This document shows, piece by piece, positions 16,954 to 26,921 of a stretch of DNA of 64,000 nucleotides (position 1 is the stretch's first letter; every line of letters begins with the position of its first letter). The notes below the pieces were generated by a model that made no database searches, had not been told where the DNA came from, and saw only the letters and a program-made list of their open reading frames with translations. The position numbers and the translations under genes were made by a program. Origin of the DNA: Leucobacter sp. UT-8R-CII-1-4 (lineage in GTDB: Bacteria > Actinomycetota > Actinomycetes > Actinomycetales > Microbacteriaceae); contig NZ_JASCRS010000003.1 of the NCBI RefSeq assembly GCF_030010235.1, positions 248,001-312,000 of the forward strand, given 5' to 3'.

Positions 16954-18122
16954 TAGTGGCCCTCCTCGTTCTCTGTGTGGTGAATGGAAGCTTTAATCAG
17001 GAGATCTTCATCAAGCCGCGTAACATCGGTGATGCTCAGCCGTTGAATGTCAGCCATGCTCTCGATGCCGAGGTCACTAATCGCAACGCGAGGGCCGCCA
17101 AGCAAGGCTGGTGCGACGTAGACGAGCACCTCATCGACAAGGCCAGCTCGCAAGAATGCAGTCGCAATCGTCGGGCCGCCCTCAACAAAGACGCTGCGTA
17201 CACCGCGGCTACGAAGTTCCGCGAGATGATCAGCGAGGTTATCGCCTGCAAAGTGCAGCGGAGCATCAAGACCATTGGCCGCAAGCGCCGGGTGTTCGCG
17301 GATCAGCGCGTTGGCGGGAATTTCTCGCTTGCCAAGCACCACGGGAATCGGCTGTGCTTCAGCGGGAACCAAAAGGCCGGTTTCGTGAGACTCGTCTCGT
17401 GCGGTCAGCGCCGGGTTATCGGCGAAGAGGGTTCCTGTTCCGACGAGGATCGCATCAGCGGCGGCGCGCCGCTGATGAACATCGCGCCGGGCGGCCTTCC
17501 CAGTGATCCATTGGCTACTGCCGTCGGCTGCGGCCGCACGGCCGTCGAGGGTTTGAGCCCACTTGACTGTGACATGCACCCCTACGGAATTCTGCAGTTT
17601 AGGCGCAGCCTGCTGTTCAAGCTCGGTCTGTGCTGCCTTACGCTCGACCCAGCTTTCAAGAATTTTGTTGCCCTCAGCCTCAAGCACTCCGCCAAGTACT
17701 TCCACCCCCGCAGCTCGCAGGGTCGCTGATCCACCGGAAGAGGCATTGCCGGGATCGGACATTGAAAATGCGACAGCCCCGATGCCGGCATCGACAAGCG
17801 CAACCGCGCACGGACCGGTGCGGCCGGTGTGATTACACGGTTCGAGTGACGCCACGGCAGTGAGCTCGCCCGAGCGGTCTCGCCACTGGGTAGGCAGCGC
17901 TGCGAGTGCGGCGACTTCTGCGTGCGGAGTACCGGCGCCGCGATGCCAGCCCTCTGAAACGATGACTCCGGCCGGATCAAGAATGACGCAACCCACCTGT
18001 GGGTTGGGGTTGTCTGCCGGGCCGAGCGCAGCAAGCTCGAACGCACGACGCATTGCCGTTTCGAGAATATCGCGACCGAGCATGAGTTCTTTCTGCGCGC
18101 CGGGTTCGCGAGGTAACCGCAC
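16953..18122 (-). CDS. ribD: Bifunctional pyrimidine deaminase/reductase
   Basis: 389 residues. The N-terminal deaminase domain (about 20-150) has the zinc motifs HAEVAAL and, for the PCxxxGRTGPC signature, EPCNHTGRTGPC. The C-terminal reductase domain (about 185-375) has VTVKWAQTLDGRAA and FVEGGPTIATAFL. It is the first gene of the rib operon and directly follows an FMN riboswitch. Two starts are possible: the GTG at 18122, about 19 bases after the riboswitch, and an ATG at 18083 with an AGAAAGAA site; the ATG gives a start closer to family length. Confidence 0.95.
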   Translation of the reverse strand: MRLPREPGAQKELMLGRDILETAMRRAFELAALGPADNPNPQVGCVILDPAGVIVSEGWHRGAGTPHAEVAALAALPTQWRDRSGELTAVASLEPCNHTGRTGPCAVALVDAGIGAVAFSMSDPGNASSGGSATLRAAGVEVLGGVLEAEGNKILESWVERKAAQTELEQQAAPKLQNSVGVHVTVKWAQTLDGRAAAADGSSQWITGKAARRDVHQRRAAADAILVGTGTLFADNPALTARDESHETGLLVPAEAQPIPVVLGKREIPANALIREHPALAANGLDAPLHFAGDNLADHLAELRSRGVRSVFVEGGPTIATAFLRAGLVDEVLVYVAPALLGGPRVAISDLGIESMADIQRLSITDVTRLDEDLLIKASIHHTENEEGH

Positions 18123-18140
18123 GAAGGCGGCCCTTGCGTT

Positions 18141-18295
18141 CCTCTCATCCGGACTCGCACGCAGCCTCAGCCAGTTTTCACTGGCTTCGCCTCGTGCATC
18201 ACCGTCGGTACCGGAATTTCACCGGTTCGGCCCCACAGGAGTGGAGTTCGCGGACTATCACCGCCGGTTCAGATTCTCACTGACCCCGGAACACG
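18141..18295 (-). promoter_or_regulatory. FMN riboswitch (RFN element)
   Basis: On the minus strand the conserved RFN blocks follow in order: a 5' P1 strand near GTTCCGGGG, GGCGGTGATAGTCCGCGA, the CACTCC block, ACCGGTGAAATTCCGGTACC, GACGGTGATG, and the closing AGTCCGGATGAGAGG. It ends about 20 bases before ribD and should shut down the rib operon when FMN is high. Ends are approximate. Confidence 0.93.
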
Positions 18296-18405
18296 CTTCT
18301 TACTCTAACGCTCTTTGGCGGAAAGTATTCCCTGAGTTACCGTCTTCCTGCATCGACAAGTTCGACGGAGTAATCGGCTGTGCCGACCAGGCTCGCTGCT
18401 GATGA

Positions 18406-19113
18406 TTAAAGAAGCGCGAAGCCGCCAGAGATGGTGTTCATGGTCAGCACAATGATCAGCGCGTTGAAAAAGAAGCTGAAGGTTGTGTGCCAGACGACTG
18501 TCCAGCGCATTCGCGAGGTGCGTACCGAGACATCTGATGGCGAAAACGAAGTGCCGTTAGTGAACGAAAAGTACACAAAATCGATGAGTCGCGGCTGTTC
18601 GGTGCCGGGAAAGTGCAGTGGTTGATCCGCTTCGTACTTTTGGTAGGCGGCGTAGTAGATGCGCGAATAACCCCAGTGAAACATTGCCCATGAGGCGAGC
18701 ATCGCCCACACGGCGACGAGTTCATATACGTGAAACGCATCGGTCTTGCTAGCTTCTGACACCAGCGAGATTGCTGCGCTCAAACCGACCAGGCTCGCGG
18801 TGAAGGTAGCAATTGTCGAGAACCAGGCGATTAGCGGATTGCGCGAGGTCTCGCGTAAAAAACGATGGTCGTCACGGTTGATTCTGAGGTCAATGTTGAG
18901 CCAGAACACTGTGCCGGCAAGGTACAGGGTTGCTACCACGCACCATGCGAACAAGTACACAAGGTCGGCGAGGGGCTCTGTTTCTTCGTTAAACAGGTAG
19001 ATCAAGCCGACATAGAGCAACAGCAACTGCGCAAGAATGCCAACCACTTCGATCACCACGGTGATCGAACGCGAGCCACTTCGTTGTTGGCGCGTTGGTT
19101 GTGTCGCTGTCAT
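18406..19113 (-). CDS. DUF1345 integral membrane protein
   Basis: A 235-residue protein with about six transmembrane helices. The C-terminal half matches DUF1345: FVYFSFTNGTSFSPSDVSV followed by a helix, then FFFNALIIVLTMN. The FTxGTxFxPSD loop resembles a potassium-channel-like pore region, but no function is established. It is transcribed toward the rib riboswitch region, with its own promoter presumably in 19114-19328, where I see no gene. Confidence 0.8.
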   Translation of the reverse strand: MTATQPTRQQRSGSRSITVVIEVVGILAQLLLLYVGLIYLFNEETEPLADLVYLFAWCVVATLYLAGTVFWLNIDLRINRDDHRFLRETSRNPLIAWFSTIATFTASLVGLSAAISLVSEASKTDAFHVYELVAVWAMLASWAMFHWGYSRIYYAAYQKYEADQPLHFPGTEQPRLIDFVYFSFTNGTSFSPSDVSVRTSRMRWTVVWHTTFSFFFNALIIVLTMNTISGGFALL

Positions 19114-19328
19114 AGCGGTAAGTGTAACCGCCCAGGCGGCTCGATCTGCGCGAGTTTCGAATCTTATTCGCCAATTGCTTACGTTGTTCGCGATTGTGCA
19201 CGTTGCGGGGTGTTTCGACGCGTCTCATCGCGAACAAGGTGTTCGATTGCGAGTTTGGCGACGGTTTTTATTCGCCGGCCTCGCCGCGGAATGCTGCGCG
19301 TACCTCTTGGGCTCCCGACTGACAAGAA

Positions 19329-21404
19329 CTAGGCGGGTGTCGCCGAAGCAAGCAAGTCTCTTAGCGAGGCGTCCGGCAGGTAGGCCCTGGTGAGCGCCAT
19401 ACCAATGCGCGGCAGATCACCCTCATCGCGGTACAGCAGATAAAGCGGCTCAGCCCTCGGGTTAAATTTCTGCTTAAAACGGTGCAGCGATTTAAAACCG
19501 TAGACGGGTTCGATAAGCTCGCCGATTCGCGTCAAAACTTGATCAACGGGGGTGAGTTCGCGGTCCTCAGGGTGAATAAACGGTGCCCCAGAAAGGGACA
19601 CAAATTGATAGCCAGCCTCAGCGAAATATTGAGTAGACGAGGCGATCAGAAACTCCATAGTTTGCGAGAACCCATTATCGGCGCGGCGCATCACATCGAG
19701 AGTCCAGCCAATCGGCTTTGGCGCGACGCCGTCACCGCCACTCGGTCCATACACCGGCAGCCAAGAAGTCACCCCCTGCATCTCACCGGCCTCATTAAAA
19801 GCGAGGCCAACCATTACCTCAGGGTCAAGTGCCTCTTGTACGGTGCCGAGTGTGAACTTCATTTCGGGCAGGCTCTTGTCGCCCGTCCACTGCTCAGAAA
19901 TCTTGCGCACTTGCGCGACCACCTGGCGAGGCTCATCAGCCAAATGAGTCATTCTGAATGAAATACCCTCGCGACCCGCCTTGTTGATGGCCGTACGCAC
20001 CGCGCCCCAAGCCTTGCCGGTAAAAGCCAAGCCCGGCAGATCAACGATGGTGTCTTCTGCAACGATAAGCGAACGCCAACCAGCGGGCTTTGCATCAAAT
20101 GATGACTGGCTCACCGAGAACAGCGCGGGTACGAGACCTGCCTTCTGTGCAGCATCGGCAAAATCACTGATCGCATCAGCCCGACTGCCCTCTGAAACGA
20201 TCGGATCGCTCAGCATCAGAGCGACACCAGCGTGTGTTTGAAAAGCAGCACTGCCATCGGCAATGGCAGCATGGCGATTGAGCGGCCACGTGGTCATCCA
20301 AGAAATAGTGCCACCGCCAAACCGCTTCAACTGCTGCTCGCTTTCGGCAGCAGTCAGCGGAGGGGCCGCGAGCGCCCGCTTTGACGTGCGAACATGCACC
20401 CGAAACGCACTTCGGCCCACAACAAGAAGTGTGACCTCGCCGGCCCACAGCACCGCCGGAGCAAGTATCAAACCGAGAATCTCGCGTGGGTGCTCAAGAA
20501 CACCAAGTTCAATGAGTAGCGGCACGAGAGCGATGAGCAACGCTGCAGTCACAAAGTTAAACGCGGCAAGGCAAAGCGTAATCACCCATGCAACGCGATG
20601 ACCCTGGCGAATACCGTTTGCAACAAGCAAAATCACCACAATATCGATGGCCACGTCGATCCACGACGCGATCGGGGTGCTCGAACCAAGCGGTCCATCA
20701 AACGGCACCGCAAGATCAAACACCTCGGTCACGCCGATAGTGATAAGCCCCGCAAAGGCAAGAAACCGCCACTCGCGCTCGGTAGGTCTGCCCCTTCGGT
20801 GCCGAAATGCTGGCAACGCGCCACTCACAGAAAGAGCCACGACCATAGTTACTGCGTGCTCAACATCGTAGATCTGACCGAGATACAGCACCGAAATAGT
20901 GATCCACACGAGGATCAAAGCCCTGGCGCGCAAACGCCACGGTGAGCGCAGCGTAGCAATCGCGAAAACTAACGCGGCGATCGCGCCACACGACGGGCCC
21001 ACATCAAAATGACTCTGCAGCATGGTGGCCCAAGGTGATCCAGCGCTCGCGAGCAACCAGACTAGAAGTGCGGCCCCATAAATACCAACGAGGTGCCCCG
21101 AAACAAACAGTGCAACGGTGCGGAGCGTGCCAAAACGCCATTCTGCCCAGGCCAGGCTGAGCAGCACCAGTGGCACCACAAAGGCGTACACCCACGGCTC
21201 ACCCACGAAAAACATTGAGGTGAACGGTGACCACCAGCGGCCCTCAGCAAAAGCGGGTAGCCCTGTAGCCACTCGCTCGAACCAGGGCTGTTGCGATGCG
21301 GGGCTAAAAAGCGCGCCGCTGATTGCTCCGACTGCGACAAGAGCGATTGTGAAAACTATCGCGAAGGGGGAACGGCGGAGCGCCTCGTTGAGCTTCTGGG
21401 CCAT
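19329..21404 (-). CDS. MprF-like lysyl-lipid synthase domain with rhomboid-like membrane N-terminus
   Basis: 691 residues. The N-terminal part (about 1-350) has about ten transmembrane segments. The first six look rhomboid-like, with GRWWSPFTSMFF in the loop, GPSCGAIAAL at the usual catalytic-Ser position and EHAVTMVVAL at the His position. The C-terminal cytosolic part (about 370-690) is the phosphatidylglycerol lysyltransferase/DUF2156 domain that transfers an amino acid from tRNA to a lipid. Such modification lowers surface charge and raises resistance to cationic peptides. The ATG at 21404 is preferred to an upstream extension to 21557 that overlaps trpS. The amino acid and lipid substrates are not known. 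Confidence 0.82.
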   Translation of the reverse strand: MAQKLNEALRRSPFAIVFTIALVAVGAISGALFSPASQQPWFERVATGLPAFAEGRWWSPFTSMFFVGEPWVYAFVVPLVLLSLAWAEWRFGTLRTVALFVSGHLVGIYGAALLVWLLASAGSPWATMLQSHFDVGPSCGAIAALVFAIATLRSPWRLRARALILVWITISVLYLGQIYDVEHAVTMVVALSVSGALPAFRHRRGRPTEREWRFLAFAGLITIGVTEVFDLAVPFDGPLGSSTPIASWIDVAIDIVVILLVANGIRQGHRVAWVITLCLAAFNFVTAALLIALVPLLIELGVLEHPREILGLILAPAVLWAGEVTLLVVGRSAFRVHVRTSKRALAAPPLTAAESEQQLKRFGGGTISWMTTWPLNRHAAIADGSAAFQTHAGVALMLSDPIVSEGSRADAISDFADAAQKAGLVPALFSVSQSSFDAKPAGWRSLIVAEDTIVDLPGLAFTGKAWGAVRTAINKAGREGISFRMTHLADEPRQVVAQVRKISEQWTGDKSLPEMKFTLGTVQEALDPEVMVGLAFNEAGEMQGVTSWLPVYGPSGGDGVAPKPIGWTLDVMRRADNGFSQTMEFLIASSTQYFAEAGYQFVSLSGAPFIHPEDRELTPVDQVLTRIGELIEPVYGFKSLHRFKQKFNPRAEPLYLLYRDEGDLPRIGMALTRAYLPDASLRDLLASATPA

Positions 21405-21459
21405 GACATCAGTGTATTCAAGGCATGGCCCAGAGGTGAGAGAGTTTTGGTCTGGCGAA

Positions 21460-22488
21460 CTAGCCGCGCAGCAGGCCAACCGCTTCATAGACACGGTCAA
21501 GCGTGGCCGAAGCCAGCTCGTTCGCGCGCTCAGCGCCACGAGCAAGCAGACGGTCAAGCTCAGCCGGATCGCCCATCAGCTCTTCGGTGCGCTCGCGCAC
21601 AGGAGTCAGCGACGAATCGACGACCTCAGCGACGGCCTTCTTCAGATCGCCATAACCGCGCCCCGAGAATTCGCTTTCGATCGATTCGATGGTGCGGCCA
21701 GAAAGCACCGAGAAAATGGTGAGCAGGTTCGAGACGCCAGGCTTTTCTTGACGGTCAAAACGAATCTCATTGTCTGCGTCGGTGACCGCACGCATGATCT
21801 TCTTTGTCGTCACCTTTGCTGGATCAAGCACCTTGATTAGCCCGGCCTCGGTCTCAGCTGACTTCGACATCTTTGCTGTCGGATTCTGCAGGTCGTAGAT
21901 CTTGGCGGTCTCTTTGCCGATGTGCGCCTCGGGCACCACAAAAGTCTTGCCAAAACGCGAGTTGAAACGAGTCGCAAGGTCGCGAGTCAGTTCAACGTGC
22001 TGACGCTGATCTTCGCCCACAGGCACACTTGCTGCCTGGTAGAGCAAGATGTCTGCAGCCATCAGAATCGGGTAGGTGAACAGGCCGACCGAAGACGCGT
22101 CAGCGCCATTCTTCTGCGACTTGTCTTTGAACTGAGTCATGCGGCTCGCCTCACCGAAACCGGTGAGCGTGTTCAGCACCCAGGCAAGCTCGGCATGCGC
22201 TGGAACCTGCGACTGCACAAACAGGGTCGACTTCTCGGGGTCGATGCCCGCCGCAATGTACTGTGCAGCGGTACGTCGGGTGCGCAGTACCAGCTCGGCT
22301 GGGTCTTGCGGCACGGTGATCGCGTGCAGATTCACAACGCAAAAGATCGCGTCAAAGTCTTCTTGCATCTGAGTCCACTGGCTCAGCGCACCAATGTAGT
22401 TGCCAAGCTGCAGCGAATCGCTCGAGGGCTGCATACCGCTGAACAGTTTTGGCTTTTCGGTCGATGCTGGGGTGGTTGCGTCAGTCAT
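21460..22488 (-). CDS. trpS: Tryptophanyl-tRNA synthetase
   Basis: 342 residues, class Ic synthetase. The HIGH-equivalent is in [15 protein letters not shown] (about 22-36) and the KMSKS loop is AKMSKSAE. The dimerisation and Trp-binding segments include [16 protein letters not shown] single cytosolic housekeeping enzyme charging tRNA-Trp. Its neighbour upstream is the second xthA on the same strand, about 100 bases away. Confidence 0.97.
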   Translation of the reverse strand: MTDATTPASTEKPKLFSGMQPSSDSLQLGNYIGALSQWTQMQEDFDAIFCVVNLHAITVPQDPAELVLRTRRTAAQYIAAGIDPEKSTLFVQSQVPAHAELAWVLNTLTGFGEASRMTQFKDKSQKNGADASSVGLFTYPILMAADILLYQAASVPVGEDQRQHVELTRDLATRFNSRFGKTFVVPEAHIGKETAKIYDLQNPTAKMSKSAETEAGLIKVLDPAKVTTKKIMRAVTDADNEIRFDRQEKPGVSNLLTIFSVLSGRTIESIESEFSGRGYGDLKKAVAEVVDSSLTPVRERTEELMGDPAELDRLLARGAERANELASATLDRVYEAVGLLRG

Positions 22489-22591
22489 TTCAAGGTCTCT
22501 CTTATCTCAATGCCCGATTGGCATTGGTGGGGTAGCTTCGCTCCCCAAAATTGCGATTATGAGAGCAGCGGATCAGCCGCGCTCGTATGGA

Positions 22592-23446
22592 TTACGCCGT
22601 GTAGTCAACAACGACTGCGGCGTGATCCGACCATCGCTCGTCGTAGCTAGCGGCACGATCCACCGTGTAGTGCGTGACTCGCTCAGCCAGCTGAGGAGTA
22701 ACCGCGTGGTAGTCGATGCGCCAACCGGTGTCATTCACAAACGCCTGGCCACGGTTCGACCACCAGGTGTACGGGCCATCAACCTCGCCAGCCCAGCGGC
22801 GACCAACGTCAACCCAGCCGTAGCCGGCACCCTCGGTGCCATCTACACCGGTAACATTCTCGCCCAGTGGACCAAAGAAACGGTCAAAGTATGAGCGCTC
22901 GCGAGGTAGGAAGCCGCTGCGCTTCACATTGCCCTTCCAGTTCTTGATATCGAACTCGCGGTGGCCAACATTCAGGTCGCCAACCACAGCCGCGTATTCG
23001 CGCTCGGACGCAAGCTCGGTAAAGCGCGGGCCCATCGCATCAAGAAAAGCCCACTTGGCTTCTTGCTTCGGCGTATCAACCTCACCAGAGTGCACATAGG
23101 TGCTGACGATGGTGAATGGCTTGCCGCCGAGCTCAAAATCTGCTTCGATCCAGCGACCACTCGACTGGATCGAATCCTGCTGATCTTCAGCACCCAAACC
23201 AATTCGGTGCGCAGTAGGTGCAACACGGCTCGCAATCGCGACACCGGCGCGACCCTTGATCTGGCATGGGTCGTGCAAAATATGCCAACCGTCGCCGAGC
23301 AATTCTTCGAGATGCGAATCGTCAGCGCGTACCTCTTGCATGGCAAGCACATCAACGTCGCGGCTCTCAAGCCACTCGCCCATGCCCTTGCGGAACGCTG
23401 CACGAATACCATTCACGTTTACAGAAGCGAGGCGAAGTTTTTGCAT
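22592..23446 (-). CDS. Exodeoxyribonuclease III family (second paralogue)
   Basis: 284 residues of the endonuclease-exonuclease-phosphatase fold. It starts MQKLRLASVNVNGIRAAF with the metal-binding Glu in LAMQEVR, GDLNVGH in the centre and the C-terminal WSDHAAVVVDY. It carries the same catalytic set as the xthA at 639-1520 but the sequences are diverged, so these are old paralogues, perhaps with different AP-site or 3'-end preferences. Confidence 0.92.
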   Translation of the reverse strand: MQKLRLASVNVNGIRAAFRKGMGEWLESRDVDVLAMQEVRADDSHLEELLGDGWHILHDPCQIKGRAGVAIASRVAPTAHRIGLGAEDQQDSIQSSGRWIEADFELGGKPFTIVSTYVHSGEVDTPKQEAKWAFLDAMGPRFTELASEREYAAVVGDLNVGHREFDIKNWKGNVKRSGFLPRERSYFDRFFGPLGENVTGVDGTEGAGYGWVDVGRRWAGEVDGPYTWWSNRGQAFVNDTGWRIDYHAVTPQLAERVTHYTVDRAASYDERWSDHAAVVVDYTA

Positions 23447-23535
23447 GCCCCCAGTCTATGCCGAGGGTACGACAGTGGCACGTTGAAAGCTCACGCGAGT
23501 AGGCTCGGACCAAAGCGCTTTGAGCGGAGGCACTA

Positions 23536-25089
23536 GTGACTGACCACCTCATTTCGATCGACCAAGGCACCACAAGCACGCGAGTAATTGTGTTTGACAA
23601 GCATGCTCGTGTAGTTGCGAGCGCGCAGCGCGAACACCGACAAATCTTTGAAAAGCCCGGATGGGTTGGTCACGACGCTGTCGAAATCTGGCAGACCACC
23701 AAACGGCTACTGCACGACGCGCTCGGCAAAGCCCGCATCGGAAGAGAACGTATCGCGGGCGTCGGCATCACAAACCAGCGCGAAACCACAGTCGTATGGG
23801 ACGCCGCAACCGGCGAACCAATCGCAGACGCCATCGTCTGGCAAGACACCAGAGTGCAGCACATTGTCGACGCGCTCGCCGCAGAGGTAAACCCAGTAAC
23901 AGGTGCCCCCTTCGGCACCGAACGTTTACGGCAGATCACCGGACTGCCGCTCGCGAGCTACTTCTCAGCAGGCAAAGTGCGTTGGCTGCTCGATGAAATT
24001 CCCGGTGCCCGCGAGCGAGCAGAACGCGGCGAACTGCGCTTTGGCACAATCGACTCCTGGCTGATCTACAACCTCACCGGCGGTGCCAACGGCGGCCTGC
24101 ACGTGACCGATGTGACCAACGCGAGCCGTACCCAACTCTGCGATCTGCGCACGCTGCAATGGAGCGATGAAGCGCTCGCCGCATTCAACATTCCACGCAG
24201 CATGCTGCCGCAGATCGTTTCGTCTTCGGGAACAATCGGCGAGATGCGCGGAGTGCCCGGCCTCGACGGCGTTCCCATCGCAGGTGTGCTCGGTGACCAG
24301 CAAGCGGCAACCTTCGGCCAGGCCGCGTTTGCCCCAGGCAGCGCAAAACACACCTTCGGCACCGGCGGCTTCCTGATCGTAAACACTGGCGAACAGCCAG
24401 TCTTCTCCGGCAACGGCCTGCTCACAACGGTCGCCTACCAGCTTGAAGGGCAGACACCGGTCTACGCGCTTGAAGGCAGCGTTGCTGTCGCTGGATCGCT
24501 ACACCACTGGCTGCGCGACAATCTCGGCATGCTGCGCGATTCAACCGAGATTGAAGGGCTCGCCTCAAGTGTGCCCGACACCGGCGGCGCATTTATAGTT
24601 CCCGCCTTTTCAGGACTCTTTGCCCCACGATGGCAGCCGGACGCGCGCGGAGTGATCGTCGGACTCACCCGCTTCGTGACGCGCGCACACCTTGTCCGCG
24701 CCGCAAGCGAAGCAAGCGTCTACCAAACAGTTGAAGTGATCGAAGCAGCCGCCGCTGATACCGGCGTACGCCTAGACGAACTGCGCGTTGACGGCGGCGG
24801 CTCAGTCAGCGACATGATGATGCAGTTTCAGGCAGACATGCTCGGCATCGACGTGGTGCGGCCCGAAATTCTAGAGACAACAGCGCTCGGCGCAGCCTTT
24901 GCCGCAGGCCTTGCCACCGGAGTCTGGCAAAGCCTCGACGAAGTAGGTGGCCTCGTGCGGGAAGGCCGCCGATGGATCGCCAGAATGGGCGATGAAGACC
25001 GGCAACGCCGCCTAAGACTCTGGAACCGAGCGGTTGAGCGCTCACTCGATTGGGTCGACGATGACGTTCGCGCCTATGCGGGAGATTAG
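23536..25089 (+). CDS. glpK: Glycerol kinase
   Basis: 517 residues, normal length. FGGY kinase fold with the phosphate-1 loop IDQGTTSTRV near the N-terminus, the glycerol-binding WQDTR region, and the C-terminal ATP site DGGGSVSDMMMQFQAD. It phosphorylates glycerol to glycerol 3-phosphate in the cytosol. Start is a GTG with GGAGG eight bases upstream. No glycerol facilitator or dehydrogenase is adjacent. Confidence 0.95.
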   Translation: MTDHLISIDQGTTSTRVIVFDKHARVVASAQREHRQIFEKPGWVGHDAVEIWQTTKRLLHDALGKARIGRERIAGVGITNQRETTVVWDAATGEPIADAIVWQDTRVQHIVDALAAEVNPVTGAPFGTERLRQITGLPLASYFSAGKVRWLLDEIPGARERAERGELRFGTIDSWLIYNLTGGANGGLHVTDVTNASRTQLCDLRTLQWSDEALAAFNIPRSMLPQIVSSSGTIGEMRGVPGLDGVPIAGVLGDQQAATFGQAAFAPGSAKHTFGTGGFLIVNTGEQPVFSGNGLLTTVAYQLEGQTPVYALEGSVAVAGSLHHWLRDNLGMLRDSTEIEGLASSVPDTGGAFIVPAFSGLFAPRWQPDARGVIVGLTRFVTRAHLVRAASEASVYQTVEVIEAAAADTGVRLDELRVDGGGSVSDMMMQFQADMLGIDVVRPEILETTALGAAFAAGLATGVWQSLDEVGGLVREGRRWIARMGDEDRQRRLRLWNRAVERSLDWVDDDVRAYAGD

Positions 25090-25151
25090 GCGCCGGCTGG
25101 GCGATCCAACGCTAACCTGAACTCAGACAACTACCCGAAAGGTAACCCACC

Positions 25152-25478
25152 GTGATTCTTGCTTTTTCTGTTGCCCCGAGCGGACCAGCTACCGGACGCC
25201 CCGAGCGCGACGGAGGTTCAGTTTCTGACGCGGTTGCCGAGGCAGTAAAGATTGTGCGCGAGTCGGGCCTGCCCCACCGCACCAGCAGTATGTTCACCGA
25301 AATCGAGGGTGAGTGGGACGAGGTCTTCGACGTGGTGAAGCGCGCAACCGAAGCCGTGCTGCCCTTCGGCTCGCGCGTCTCGCTCGTGATGAAGGCCGAT
25401 ATTCGCCCCGGCTTCGAAGGTGAAATGGACGGCAAACTTGAGCGCCTTGAGAAGGCGATTGAGGAATCGGGGGAGTAG
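25152..25478 (+). CDS. Thiamine-binding (DUF77/MTH1187-YkoF type) small protein
   Basis: 108 residues in a single ferredoxin-like domain with VSPSGP-like start (ILAFSVAPSGPATG), VSDAVAEAVKIVRESGL and FDVVKRATEAVLPFGSRVSLVMKADIRPG. The family binds thiamine or its precursors and may regulate or deliver it; no enzyme activity is known. GTG start with an AGGTAA-type site. It follows glpK by 62 bases. Confidence 0.75.
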   Translation: MILAFSVAPSGPATGRPERDGGSVSDAVAEAVKIVRESGLPHRTSSMFTEIEGEWDEVFDVVKRATEAVLPFGSRVSLVMKADIRPGFEGEMDGKLERLEKAIEESGE

Positions 25479-25521
25479 CGCCTAGCGGCACCACTCAGAA
25501 GTTCTGCTCCAGCGGGCAGAA

Positions 25522-26841
25522 TTACCTCACCACCAGCCCCACAAACTTTGACAGCAGGGTTTCGAGCGGGCCGCGCTTCTTGGTGGCAGAAAGCACGGCG
25601 CCAAAGGCGAGAGCCACACAGATCTGCAGCGCAAAGGCACCCGGGCCAACTACCCACCACGGAATCTCAGTTGGGCCGAACCACGCGGAACCCTGCAAAC
25701 CAAAGTACGGATACATCAGCACACCAGAGATAACAATGTGTGCCGAATAGATGGTGAGCGGTGCCGCACCGGTGGCCCGCACCACATCAAGAAGCCTGGC
25801 TGGCAAGGATGAACCCGACTCTGGGCTCGCCGATGCGCTCTCAACAGCCGCAAGCTTCGGCCGTTCACGATCGCACAGCCAAACCAGCGCGCCAATCACA
25901 AAGACCGCGAGAGCAATTGTGCGAATCAGATCCATCGTTGAACCTGTGTGCGGGATCGCGAGCAACTGAGCGAGTGGCCGCGCAGACGGTGGCGCACCGC
26001 TGCCGCCGGTTGTCTCAATGTAATCGCGCAACTGCTCTTGCGAAAGGCCGAGGGCCTTCACACCGATCGTGTCGAGATGATTGATCGCCCAGATCGAGAC
26101 AAGTTGTGCCACCACAAACACGGCTGCGCCAACGCCTGCTAGTTTCGCCGCCGTGCGACCGAGCACACCCGAACTAGCCGAGGCTACCAAGAGCCGCCCA
26201 ACCAGCATTCCGGTGAGCAGATACACCAGCCAGGTCACCGCAGGGTATTCGCCGGTAAGGAATAGTGCACGAATCACACCGAGCGGGTCGGTTGAGAGAA
26301 ATTCGACATTGATGTGCGGCCCCTCAAGACCCGAATCGAGCGCTTTACGCACGCTGGCATTGATCCAACCAGAAAACAGGCCGAGCACACCGGCAATGCT
26401 GGCGAGAATCCAATTGCGTTTGATCAATACAAACGGAGCCGCCAGAATCATTGCCACGCCGTAATAGGCGAGGATCACGACAATCGCATTGTCTACAAAA
26501 CCGAGCAGCACACCGAGAACGATCAACGCGAAACCGCGCACCGCTACTGAAGCAACCGCTTTGCCAGGTTGCTGGTTGCGCAAGTATTTGCGGGTTGCAA
26601 ACACGATGCTGACCCCGCCAAGCACGGCAAAAAGTGTGGCCGGGGCGCCGTTGCTGACCAGACCTACCGCTTTCGCAACAGCCAGATCAGGTTCGCTGAC
26701 ACCCGGCAGGGCCGAACGAATCGCGATCAGGTGTGCCGCGATCATTCCCGCAATTGCGACAAAGCGAGCGAGGTCGACGCCGACGTAACGCACGCGATTA
26801 CGGGCGGGCGCAACTGCTACCGGTTGTTCTGTGACTGCCAT
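25522..26841 (-). CDS. DUF418/HGSNAT-like membrane protein
   Basis: 439 residues with about ten transmembrane helices. The N-terminal VGVDLARFVAIAGMIAAHL resembles the heparan-alpha-glucosaminide acetyltransferase-like start and the C-terminal APLTIYSAHIVISG and RGPLETLL segments match the DUF418/DUF1624 group. Probably an acyl transferase acting on a cell-envelope glycan; substrate unknown. A short hairpin (TTCTGC/GCAGAA) lies between it and the convergent thiamine-binding gene. Confidence 0.72.
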   Translation of the reverse strand: MAVTEQPVAVAPARNRVRYVGVDLARFVAIAGMIAAHLIAIRSALPGVSEPDLAVAKAVGLVSNGAPATLFAVLGGVSIVFATRKYLRNQQPGKAVASVAVRGFALIVLGVLLGFVDNAIVVILAYYGVAMILAAPFVLIKRNWILASIAGVLGLFSGWINASVRKALDSGLEGPHINVEFLSTDPLGVIRALFLTGEYPAVTWLVYLLTGMLVGRLLVASASSGVLGRTAAKLAGVGAAVFVVAQLVSIWAINHLDTIGVKALGLSQEQLRDYIETTGGSGAPPSARPLAQLLAIPHTGSTMDLIRTIALAVFVIGALVWLCDRERPKLAAVESASASPESGSSLPARLLDVVRATGAAPLTIYSAHIVISGVLMYPYFGLQGSAWFGPTEIPWWVVGPGAFALQICVALAFGAVLSATKKRGPLETLLSKFVGLVVR

Positions 26842-26921
26842 GACGATAAGTATGAGGGCAGCGCAGTCTGCTCTCGCACACTATTCGCAAACTGAGCACT
26901 CACATGCGTGGGTTGGTGCGC

